From positions 1 to 64,000 of the IMG/VR virus record IMGVR_UViG_3300036828_000568: 64,000 bases of DNA; one strand, 5' to 3'. This document shows, piece by piece, positions 56,960 to 64,000 of this stretch. The stretch is from a virus. Within the stretch, counting starts at the first letter, position 1, and each line of letters begins with the position of its first letter. The notes below the pieces were generated by a model. That model was not told the DNA's origin, ran no database searches, and saw nothing but the letters and a program-made list of their open reading frames with translations. A program made the translations under genes and the position numbers.

Positions 56960-58515
56960 AAATAGTCATATCATCTGGCCACGGAAAATACATTCGTGGA
57001 GCCGAGGGTCTCATCGATGAAGTCGATGAAGCCCGCAGAGTGGTTGACCAGGTGGCAGAAATCCTTATCACTGCTGGAGTGCCGACTGTAGTATTTCATG
57101 ATAATACTAGTGATGATCAGGATGAAAATCTTAAACGTATTGTCGATTACCATAATGATCAAATACGTGATCGAGATGTCAGTGTACATTTCAATGCATA
57201 TTTAGATGAAGGTGAAACAACTCCTGATCCAAAGGGCACAGAAGTCTGGTATAAGACTCAAAATGCCTTAGCTGCGGAGGTAAGTGATTCTATTGCTGCT
57301 CACAGTGGTCTCAAAAACAGAGGTGCTAAACCCACGGATAATTTGTATTTTCTAAATGAGACGGATGAAGCTGCCATTTTAATCGAAGTTTGCTTTGTGG
57401 ATAGTCAAGCTGATTGTGATATTTATCGTGGGCGATTTGAAGATATTTGCTTTGCTATTGCAGAAAGCATTTCTGGAGAAACCATTTCCGGCAACCCTGA
57501 TCGTCCTGAAAAACCAGAACGTCCACCAGAAGGGCCGGACCATCCACCGACTGCACCAGAAGCTCGGCGTACATTGGAAGAAGGTGATGAAGGTGAAGAT
57601 GTTGCGGAAGTACAGCGTATTCTTGGTATACCTGATGATGGGGACTTTGGTCCTGCCACAGATTCTTGGGTTGCAGCGTTTCAAGCTGCATGTGGTCTTG
57701 ATGATGATGGTGTGGTTGGGCCAAACACATGGGAAGAATTAGATGATCTTGATACTAGAATGGAACAAGGCTTAGACGGCATTAGTGAAGAACTTGCTGT
57801 AAAGATTAATACTTTGGTCGAGCGTTCTGGGCTTGCAAATTATGAATGGGATGATCGGGGTGAGCCACCTCCCGGTTACATTGCCGGGATGGCTAAGACA
57901 TATGCTCTTGCAGTAACTCTATACCAAACTGGTAATCAGCCAATCTGGATTATGGGGAAGGCCGAGACTGGTGATTCTGATGACGATGCGTTAACATGGT
58001 ATCACAAAAAATTTGCAGATAAGGGAATGAAGAATGATAAGGATGGTATCGACACGTTGCGGCATTTATTTGTGATGATGATTGGTTTGGGGATGCGTGA
58101 AAGTTCTGGTAACCATTGGGAAGGCCGGGACATGTCTGCCGACAATGTTGAAGCTGATACATGCGAAGCCGGGTTATTTCAAACGTCGTGGAATATCAAT
58201 ACATGTTCGGATACAATACCTCGGCTGCTAAACGAGTATTGGGAAGACCCGAATGGATTCCAACCTACCTTTACTCATGGACTTTATCCTAATGCAAGTC
58301 AGCTAGATTGCTATGGAACTGGCGATGGAGCACGTTACCAATTTCTAGCACGATTTTCTCCAGCGTTTCATGTTCTTGTTACCGGTGTCGGAATGCGTTT
58401 GCGTGGTGGTGAAGAAGGCCATTGGGGACCAATTCGACGAGGTGAGGTTGATATAGTAAAAGAATTCGATGATCTTTTAATGGATGTTGAACGGTTAATG
58501 GATATAGAAGTCTAA
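56956..58515 (+). CDS. endolysin: N-acetylmuramoyl-L-alanine amidase with PG-binding domain
   Basis: 519 residues. An Amidase_3 domain covers residues 1-170: SSGHGKYIRG (His9), VSVHFNAYLD and IEVCFVDSQAD carry zinc and catalytic residues. A Pro/Glu linker follows, then a PG_binding_1 domain (DEGEDVAEVQRILGIP ... DGVVGPNTWEELD, about 212-262). The C-terminal 240 residues (from YIAGMAKTYALAVTLYQTGN) are an unknown domain with conserved-looking Trp, His and Cys residues, possibly another hydrolase or binding unit. Longer than typical amidase endolysins. Confidence 0.75.
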   Translation: MKIVISSGHGKYIRGAEGLIDEVDEARRVVDQVAEILITAGVPTVVFHDNTSDDQDENLKRIVDYHNDQIRDRDVSVHFNAYLDEGETTPDPKGTEVWYKTQNALAAEVSDSIAAHSGLKNRGAKPTDNLYFLNETDEAAILIEVCFVDSQADCDIYRGRFEDICFAIAESISGETISGNPDRPEKPERPPEGPDHPPTAPEARRTLEEGDEGEDVAEVQRILGIPDDGDFGPATDSWVAAFQAACGLDDDGVVGPNTWEELDDLDTRMEQGLDGISEELAVKINTLVERSGLANYEWDDRGEPPPGYIAGMAKTYALAVTLYQTGNQPIWIMGKAETGDSDDDALTWYHKKFADKGMKNDKDGIDTLRHLFVMMIGLGMRESSGNHWEGRDMSADNVEADTCEAGLFQTSWNINTCSDTIPRLLNEYWEDPNGFQPTFTHGLYPNASQLDCYGTGDGARYQFLARFSPAFHVLVTGVGMRLRGGEEGHWGPIRRGEVDIVKEFDDLLMDVERLMDIEV

Positions 58516-58530
58516 CCACAGGAGGCTTAA

Positions 58531-58692
58531 ATGCGAGATAAGGACAAGGTGCGAAGAATTCTTAACTACCCTGCGGGTGAAGGGCAACCTCCATCATTGG
58601 TAGCTGTTGGAACTCCTGCGGCTGTTCTTCAGCAAACTATTCCACTGAAACCACTAGAAGAAAAACCTGTCGCAGAAGAGGAAAAAGAATAA
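58531..58692 (+). CDS. small charged protein
   Basis: 53 residues after GGAGG. Basic N terminus (MRDKDKVRRIL), Glu/Lys-rich end (EEKPVAEEEKE). TAATG overlap with the next gene. No family recognised. Confidence 0.5.
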   Translation: MRDKDKVRRILNYPAGEGQPPSLVAVGTPAAVLQQTIPLKPLEEKPVAEEEKE

Positions 58693-58898
58693 TGCCATAC
58701 ACAATCAGTAACCGGGTGCCTGCGCTTCTAACAGGTCCCCTAACTCATAAGTATTTTTCTAATCCTACTTCTAGGTTTCTATGGGTAAATGAAAAACCCT
58801 ACGTTAGCCCGAATTGGAGTCCAGGTCAGCTAACGACTGCTAAAATGCGGGTAAACACGGCTAAAATGCCCATTAGGAGGGTTAACAGAGCCCTTTAA
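58692..58898 (+). CDS. small basic protein
   Basis: 68 residues, last plus-strand gene. Text such as VPALLTGPLTHKYFSNPTSR and a basic end (MPIRRVNRAL). No family recognised. Confidence 0.5.
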   Translation: MPYTISNRVPALLTGPLTHKYFSNPTSRFLWVNEKPYVSPNWSPGQLTTAKMRVNTAKMPIRRVNRAL

Positions 58899-58901
58899 AC
58901 G

Positions 58902-58955
58902 GGGTTGCAGTGCCACTAACCCGCACGCTATGGGGTACGGTATACCCCCCACTTC
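58902..58955. terminator. convergent terminator region with repeated hairpin element
   Basis: The 19-nt element GGGTTGCAGTGCCACTAAC at 58902-58920 (second copy at 9138) can fold as GGGTT/AACCC with inner AGT/ACT. A GGGGTA/TACCCC hairpin near 58931-58948 follows. It separates the late genes from the opposing replication genes. Confidence 0.5.
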
Positions 58956-58972
58956 AGCTAAATGTGGGATCT

Positions 58973-59437
58973 TCAGTTAAGTTTCTTGGTAATAGGAAAG
59001 AAGTCCGCAAATCGGCCAATACTCCTCGTTGCGTCATGAACTTCAAACTTTTCTAGCCGAGTAATTCCTTGGTCTCTATTAATCTTAGCATCACAACCAA
59101 ACTTTTCACCAGTTCTAAATTCTATTTGTACGTTCACAATTTCCCAGGCTTGAGGATCATGGGGTGAAATGCTACTAGGTAATTCAGAAGTGATTCCTTG
59201 AATTATTTTGGTTCTAGCCTCTGCCATATAGATTACAACATCTGGTTCTGAGTTCTTTACTAGGTCTTTAATTCCCTGAGCAACTATTTCCTTATGTGCG
59301 ATGTTCTGATAATAGACAGGAACTGCAAATCGTTTGTCATCTTTAATCAAAACAACCATCGGTTTGACTACTTTTTGAATAGCAAACATCGCACTTATTA
59401 GACTGAGTTCTTGGTCTACAAACTCACGAGGGTCCAT
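58973..59437 (-). CDS. hypothetical protein
   Basis: 154 residues; helix-rich start, then alpha/beta text (VKPMVVLIKDDKRFAVPVYY ... DVVIYMAEARTKIIQGI) and a C-terminal VQIEFRTGEKFGCDAKINRD. Last gene of the replication operon. No family recognised. Confidence 0.55.
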   Translation of the reverse strand: MDPREFVDQELSLISAMFAIQKVVKPMVVLIKDDKRFAVPVYYQNIAHKEIVAQGIKDLVKNSEPDVVIYMAEARTKIIQGITSELPSSISPHDPQAWEIVNVQIEFRTGEKFGCDAKINRDQGITRLEKFEVHDATRSIGRFADFFPITKKLN

Positions 59438-59696
59438 ACTTATATCCTTTTTTTATATCTTGGGCATAGGCCCAATCCCGCCATTTCTTATAAAGAAGAT
59501 ATGGAGCTTGATGACTCAAGCCTAATTCGTCACCTATTCTCCGCCAACGCATATTTTCCCTGTCTCTTAAATCAATGATCTTAAGAATTAGAGTAGGATT
59601 ACTAGGTTCGAAAGCAATTTTACGACCCTGAGGTCCTTTACGCGGTCTAAAGCCACCAGGAGCTTTACGATCGGGCACCATTTCTACACTAGCCAT
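59424..59696 (-). CDS. small HTH DNA-binding protein
   Basis: 90 residues. Basic Gly/Pro arm (FRPRKGPQGRK), then a helix-turn-helix-like part (LILKIIDLRDRENMRWRRIG, DELGLSHQAPYLLYKKW). Overlaps the helicase end and the next gene. Confidence 0.55.
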   Translation of the reverse strand: MASVEMVPDRKAPGGFRPRKGPQGRKIAFEPSNPTLILKIIDLRDRENMRWRRIGDELGLSHQAPYLLYKKWRDWAYAQDIKKGYKYGPS

Positions 59697-61171
59697 GATC
59701 TATACTCATCTCCTTGAAGGGTGGAACTAATAGTGATTTTCTTGCGCAGTGTTTTGATTAGCTTTTCATCTATTGTTCCACGAACCCGCAGGTCAATGTA
59801 GGTCACGGATCTAGTTTGACCTATACGATGTGCTCTATCCTCGCTCTGCTGCCTATCTTCATTGTCGAAACTGTTCGCATAGTATATTACCACATTACAG
59901 GCTGTCCAGGTATTCCCAAATTTTCCTACGCTTTGGTTACTCACGATGAATCTACATGTATCATCACGCTGAATCCGTCCTCTAGCCTCAAGACGTTCAT
60001 CTAACGACGTTTCTCCCCAGAAGCTGGCTGTACTTTCGGGACCGAATTCCTTGTGAAGGCGGTCCCGAATTTTTTCTAATGCTCGCGGCCATGGGCACCA
60101 TATGATTGCTTTATCAGAAGTTTGATGTAGTATTTCTACAACAGCATCAACCCGGTTTTCTGGGATATCTTCTACATTTCCCATTTCTGTTTTAACGTGT
60201 CCACATAATATGTGTTGAAGCTTGCCTAATTGGTCAAGCTTCTGGGTAGGACTAACAAACTCACCACTAGCAAGCTCAGCCATAGCTATATCACGTACAG
60301 AATTGTATATTCGTTCTTGTTCCGGGGTCATTTCTACATCCCAGAACTGGTAAATCTTGGGTGGTAAATCTAGAACATCTTTCTTCAATACCCGGTAGCT
60401 GTGTGTCATAATCTTTTGATTAAGTTCATCTAAATTACGATAATCAACTATGATAGTAGGCTTCCTATAAAACTTTCTATGGACTTCATCCATAACTCTA
60501 CTGGCAGCGGGCCGGAAGTCTATTTGTTCTGTGATTGCATACCGGTTTCTAAATCCCCAAAAAGTCTTCTGTCCTATAATTCGCCAGTCCAAATACCGGT
60601 ATTGAGTGTACAGATCCATCGGGCTTTCTGGAGCTACTAGTCCACTCAGTATACGACGGGCCACGAATTTGTCTGATAATTCATCTAGAATAAACTCGGT
60701 TCGCTTTGCACTTTCATGGCAGATAGTGGTCGATTCATCTATAACGCCAATGACTTTATGATCTTTAATAAATTCTAATAGATATTCACGTGCTTTACCT
60801 TCCCGGTTAAGGGCTTCAATATTCATTGTAAGGAATCGTGGACTCTTGGCATGAAGTAAATTTGCTTGCATCTGTCGGTGCGATGTGTTAGCACCACTCC
60901 GCCAGTAACCAATATTGAAAAATGAAAGTGTCTCTGGAGGGATCCACAATGTAAGTTCACCCGGTTCTTCTTCTGTACCTATCCAATTTAGATAGCACCC
61001 TTTCGGTGCTAGTATAACCAGATCCTGGGCTGTTCCGGCGGTAATTCTTGCCAGCCAATCGTCTATTATTGGCCTGGATTTACCTGTGCCTTGTTCCATC
61101 AACAAGGCATAGACGTCGTTATCCTTCAATAATTTTGCAGCAGTTTCTTGATGTTGATAAGGTAGTTCCAT
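59684..61171 (-). CDS. SNF2-type DEAD-box-like helicase
   Basis: 495 residues. Walker A LLMEQGTGKS (23-32), DEST variant of the DExx box (145-148), SAT-like region, and motif VI SEDRAHRIGQTRSV (443-456). This is the SNF2/RapA-type superfamily 2 set, common in phage replication loci. It would remodel or unwind DNA with the adjacent polymerase and exonuclease. Confidence 0.8.
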   Translation of the reverse strand: MELPYQHQETAAKLLKDNDVYALLMEQGTGKSRPIIDDWLARITAGTAQDLVILAPKGCYLNWIGTEEEPGELTLWIPPETLSFFNIGYWRSGANTSHRQMQANLLHAKSPRFLTMNIEALNREGKAREYLLEFIKDHKVIGVIDESTTICHESAKRTEFILDELSDKFVARRILSGLVAPESPMDLYTQYRYLDWRIIGQKTFWGFRNRYAITEQIDFRPAASRVMDEVHRKFYRKPTIIVDYRNLDELNQKIMTHSYRVLKKDVLDLPPKIYQFWDVEMTPEQERIYNSVRDIAMAELASGEFVSPTQKLDQLGKLQHILCGHVKTEMGNVEDIPENRVDAVVEILHQTSDKAIIWCPWPRALEKIRDRLHKEFGPESTASFWGETSLDERLEARGRIQRDDTCRFIVSNQSVGKFGNTWTACNVVIYYANSFDNEDRQQSEDRAHRIGQTRSVTYIDLRVRGTIDEKLIKTLRKKITISSTLQGDEYRSWLV

Positions 61172-61180
61172 CGTAGTTTA

Positions 61181-61621
61181 TTATAGCATGGCTGGTCTTG
61201 GAGTTAAACCCTTATGAATTATTTCATGGATTTCTTGAAAGTTCCAATTCCCAGGTCCTCCACCCCAACATGTTGCATGAACTCCTTCTAACCCATTATA
61301 AAACAGGGCATCTGCTTGATCCCCATTCATAAACCATAGCTCATCTATCCCTTCCCATTTTTTAGCATTAGGAATACGTCGAACAGCAATCCAAGCACTT
61401 GCACCATATCGGCAACGACGCATAAGCCATGCAACTTGAAATGAAGTGATATTTACAGCGTATGCATGAGTTCGTTTAAATTCAATCCAACCTTGTTTTC
61501 CCCAAGGGCTGCAAAATTCACTATCAGGAACTCCTGTAGATACTCCAGCAGTTTCAATAGATGTCCATTGATACTGAGGTAGTCCTAATCGGAATTCTTT
61601 TCTAAGTCCACCATCTTTCAT
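61181..61621 (-). CDS. VRR-NUC-like nuclease
   Basis: 146 residues. TGVPDSEFCS ... GWIEFKRT ... ITSFQVAWL gives the Asp, Glu-x-Lys and Gln of the restriction-endonuclease fold in VRR-NUC proteins and Holliday-junction-type resolvases. Coupled by ATGA to the exonuclease gene. It likely processes replication or recombination intermediates. Confidence 0.65.
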   Translation of the reverse strand: MKDGGLRKEFRLGLPQYQWTSIETAGVSTGVPDSEFCSPWGKQGWIEFKRTHAYAVNITSFQVAWLMRRCRYGASAWIAVRRIPNAKKWEGIDELWFMNGDQADALFYNGLEGVHATCWGGGPGNWNFQEIHEIIHKGLTPRPAML

Positions 61622-62319
61622 GGTCGATGCAATAGGTAATCGAGTGTATAGACTAAGTCAGGTTCTAATCCTTCTTGTTTACGAAGCCATTGCAAATAAT
61701 CACGAGGAATATTTCTAAACTCTTGCCCACGATGTTTGCCGAAGTTAAGAGTTTTCAACCTAACCGGTAGGGAAGATAACCCCAACAGTTGAGCAGGGGT
61801 GTGGTGCTCTAACATTTTTTGAAGAAGGCTAGTGGTGACGGCTACATCATATAATGCTTGATGAGGAAACTTTCCGACAGGAAGGTCTGGTTTTAATTCT
61901 AACCAATATCGAAGAACCTGATTGCTATAGCTGGGAGCTCCTTGCCAAATATGCTGAGCTGCTCGCTTGGTACAAATCCATGGTACGTTAATCTCTGGTA
62001 AAAACTTAGAATCAAATGCTGCATTATGAGCGACCATAACAGAATCTTGCTTGATAAATGTTTGCAGATGTTGGATTGTGGTGTACCTGTCCCTTGCTCC
62101 CTTTTCTTTTGTGAGTAAATCTCTAGTAATGTGGTTGACAGCCTGGGCATGGGGATTAAAAACCATATTCAGAGGTTGTTCAATATAAGTTTCATAGCAA
62201 CCAACTTGTTCCCACACTTTACCGGTATGAGCTAGGTCAATCCACGCAACTTCTAAAAGCTTAGCTCCTTTATCAGGATCTAAGTCCGAAGTCTCAGTGT
62301 CTAGTACAATAAGATTCAT
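61618..62319 (-). CDS. DnaQ-like 3'-5' exonuclease with Exo-X C-terminal part
   Basis: 233 residues. Exo I LDTETSDLD (6-14), Exo II HNAAFDSKF (about 98-106) and a C-terminal YDVAVTTSLL follow the DEDD pattern. The tail FGKHRGQEFRNIPRDYLQWL is the small C-terminal module seen in exodeoxyribonuclease X-like proteins. It proofreads or trims DNA ends with the family A polymerase encoded nearby. Confidence 0.75.
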   Translation of the reverse strand: MNLIVLDTETSDLDPDKGAKLLEVAWIDLAHTGKVWEQVGCYETYIEQPLNMVFNPHAQAVNHITRDLLTKEKGARDRYTTIQHLQTFIKQDSVMVAHNAAFDSKFLPEINVPWICTKRAAQHIWQGAPSYSNQVLRYWLELKPDLPVGKFPHQALYDVAVTTSLLQKMLEHHTPAQLLGLSSLPVRLKTLNFGKHRGQEFRNIPRDYLQWLRKQEGLEPDLVYTLDYLLHRP

Positions 62320-62324
62320 AGAAA

Positions 62325-62352
62325 AAATGGACCCCGCCTGCCGGGGCAGGGT
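62325..62352 (-). terminator. minus-strand intrinsic terminator
   Basis: GGACCC...GGGTCC with inner CCTGCC/GGCAGG; on the minus strand it is followed by ATTTTTTC. It ends transcription from the basic-protein gene 62371-62775. Confidence 0.65.
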
Positions 62353-62370
62353 CCAAGGCTGGGAACGCCC

Positions 62371-62775
62371 TTACGCGGCAGGCTTCGCCGTCGCCGGCTG
62401 AGCCTGTTGCGGAACTGGGACCACGGTCGGGCCGATGTGGATGAACTTGTGGTTTTCATCCCAACGCAGGTCGGCATAAATCATGCCTTCGGCCCGCTTG
62501 AAATCTTCCTTGATCTTTTCGACGTATGCCTTCACAGTCATACCAGTCTTATAACGCAGGAACCGCTGGTTTGCACCGCGAGCCTTGGCATTCTCCTTGA
62601 GCACGGTGATCACATGCTCATCGGGGTACTTGGGAAGACGCGGGCGGGCAACCGAACCCTCCGGCCGTTCCTTCTTTACTTTCGGAGCCTTGGGCTCCTT
62701 CTTTTCCCCTGCGGGAGCTGCGGGAGCGGCTGGCTTGGCAACAGGAGCAGGGCCTTGAGCCGGGTTAACTACCAT
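62371..62775 (-). CDS. GC-rich basic protein, paralogue 3 of 3
   Basis: 134 residues. Pro/Ala/Lys N-terminal arm (KKEPKAPKVKKERPEGSVAR) and core HVITVLKENAKARGANQRFL, RYKTGMTVKAYVEKI and MIYADLRWDENHKFIHI, the same layout as 12049-12492 and 12941-13378. High third-position GC. Own terminator downstream and AT-rich leader upstream suggest independent strong expression. Confidence 0.65.
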   Translation of the reverse strand: MVVNPAQGPAPVAKPAAPAAPAGEKKEPKAPKVKKERPEGSVARPRLPKYPDEHVITVLKENAKARGANQRFLRYKTGMTVKAYVEKIKEDFKRAEGMIYADLRWDENHKFIHIGPTVVPVPQQAQPATAKPAA

Positions 62776-62861
62776 GATATTCTCCTCTTATTTCTGGCTG
62801 TACTCTTCGTACATTATTCACTTAACACACCGAAGACAAAAAAGCAAGCCCTGAGAGAGAA

Positions 62862-64000
62862 TTATTTTTTTAACTGCCCCCAATTAGGACCACACTTTAC
62901 ATCAGTCAACATTGGAATGGTAATTACCGGCATAGCTTCTTCCATAATACGAGCACATTCCTTTGCTTGTTTCATATCAGTCAAGCTAAAACACAATTCA
63001 TCATGCAGTTGTAACACTGGTTGATATCCAGCTTTAACAAGATCTAACATGGCCTTCTTCGTTTGGCGTGCAGCACTCCCTTGAATCATTCTATTAAATG
63101 CTTTATGAACATGTGCTCGTTTTATTGGTTGACCATACCATGAATGATTAGGGTTACGTGTACGTCTAATGGCTTCATCATAAGGACATGCATATGGTAC
63201 TCCTGGTTCTGTAAAATCACGATACTCAATTGGTTCAAATAAATTAAAGTGATTACGAGCACCATCTATCAATTTTATATATCCGTGCTTTGCAGCATAG
63301 TTCATATATCGATCTGATGCTTCACGAACAAATGGTAGTTCAGCATCATACTGATTATAAACATCCCTTGCCTCATCTTCATCCATCCCTGTCATTAAAG
63401 CAAACTTCCTAATTCCAGCTCCATAAGCTTTTGCGAAGTTAGTATCCTTGGCGCGGGGGCGCTCAAGCCTAGTGATCTGTGCTACGTAATTATGAAAGTC
63501 TGTAGAAGGATCATTACGATACCGGTCAGCCGCTTTCTTTGCGCCACGCGCACGTAATAGTTCTGCTACGAATACGATTAACCGGTATTCTTGCTGTCTA
63601 TAGTCGATGCTGCACCAGAATTCCCCCTCTTCTGGTAGAAAGCAAGACCGTACAAGCGGAGCCCATGCATCATCCCTGCTAGGCATCTGCTGTAAGGGTG
63701 GGTCCGAGTAGCTAAACCGATGGCTTTTAGCTCCACCAGTTTCTGACTTGAATTGATTAATCGTTGGGTGTACTCTTCCATTATGAGCATATGCTACTAT
63801 GAATTTTTGTAAGAATTTGTCTGCTAGATCTGCTTGGTGCTTTATCTTTTGAACCATTCTTGGAAACCAGTGTCGATGACCTGTCATGACACTTTTATCA
63901 AATTTAGGATTTTTCTTTGCAGTAAATTCTTCAATTCGTATATCTAATTGTTCAAACTTCTTTTTTACCCATCGACTAGATCTAATATCTTTTAGACTAA
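62862..64000 (-). CDS. polA-like: DNA polymerase family A, C-terminal part
   Basis: Partial: the frame is open to the right edge. In-frame text upstream of the first ATG at 63887 (SSRWVKKKFEQLDIR, KNPKFDKSV) shows that this Met is internal. Motif A SIDYRQQEYRLIVF, motif B around TNFAKAYGAGIRKFA, motif C LQLHDELCF are all present, so the polymerase active site is complete. Main replicative polymerase, working with the AEP-type primase, DnaQ exonuclease and helicase. Confidence 0.85.
   Translation of the reverse strand, partial: SLKDIRSSRWVKKKFEQLDIRIEEFTAKKNPKFDKSVMTGHRHWFPRMVQKIKHQADLADKFLQKFIVAYAHNGRVHPTINQFKSETGGAKSHRFSYSDPPLQQMPSRDDAWAPLVRSCFLPEEGEFWCSIDYRQQEYRLIVFVAELLRARGAKKAADRYRNDPSTDFHNYVAQITRLERPRAKDTNFAKAYGAGIRKFALMTGMDEDEARDVYNQYDAELPFVREASDRYMNYAAKHGYIKLIDGARNHFNLFEPIEYRDFTEPGVPYACPYDEAIRRTRNPNHSWYGQPIKRAHVHKAFNRMIQGSAARQTKKAMLDLVKAGYQPVLQLHDELCFSLTDMKQAKECARIMEEAMPVITIPMLTDVKCGPNWGQLKK

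Noticed and set aside
62776-62861. Promoter for the 62371 gene (TTGCTT or TTGTCT with AATAATG)
   Set aside because: Spacing and -10 match are weaker than the promoter family found elsewhere, so it was not listed as a feature.

Overview
The window reads as part of one large tailed-phage (myovirus-type) genome. It has terminase, portal, DUF2184-type capsid, tail sheath and tube, a very long tape measure, a Mu/T4-like baseplate set, fibres, an endolysin and a replication cluster. I see no rRNA, no tRNA and no host housekeeping genes. The host is probably an alphaproteobacterium. Two phage genes encode secreted proteins that end in the PGPIVG(T/A)GLPG + membrane segment + Arg/Lys-rich tail seen in alphaproteobacterial envelope proteins; this host guess is inference.

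Layout. (1) 1-13.6 kb, plus strand: many short, overlapping (ATGA/TAATG) early genes. They include zinc-ribbon proteins, a SWIM-type protein, three secreted proteins and a lipoprotein, an XRE-type regulator, an archaeo-eukaryotic-type primase and a NusG-like factor. Two long regulatory gaps lie at 11.6-12.0 and 12.5-12.9 kb, and two GC-rich paralogous basic proteins sit at the end. (2) 13.8-21.1 kb, minus strand: a second accessory operon with zinc ribbons, the two sorting-signal proteins, small membrane proteins and a solo IS110-type C-terminal-domain protein. Immediately beyond the stop codon of that last gene lies a 964-bp array of 54 alternating 10-bp boxes separated by 8-bp segments that are all different. 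(3) 21.4-58.9 kb, plus strand: the late module in the order terminase, portal, protease/scaffold, capsid, connectors, sheath, tube, tail chaperones, tape measure, baseplate, fibres, membrane/lysis protein and endolysin. (4) 59-64 kb, minus strand: a third paralogous basic protein, family A DNA polymerase (running off the right edge), DnaQ-type exonuclease, VRR-NUC-like nuclease, SNF2-type helicase and two small proteins.

Early and accessory genes are driven by a recognisable promoter family: TTGCNN, 17 bp, then a -10 that is often directly preceded by GTAAAG. It was found on both strands at about ten sites and is frequently followed by a GAAAGGAGC-type ribosome site. The two minus modules face the late module, with hairpins at the boundaries (about 21.15 and 58.93 kb).

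The most unusual object is the array at 17903-18866 and its relation to the IS110-like gene. Its box variation falls almost wholly at third-codon positions of a plus-strand G-(S/T)-L frame, which suggests a coding origin for a hexapeptide-repeat protein. The present copy nevertheless has stops and frame changes while keeping the 18-bp spacing, and it lies directly downstream of the recombinase-domain gene on the other strand. Other points of interest are a 19-nt hairpin repeat shared by two sites 50 kb apart, a tape measure with two peptidoglycan-cleaving domains, a second tape-measure-like gene, a Nudix-protease fusion, and an 80-residue module shared by three virion genes.
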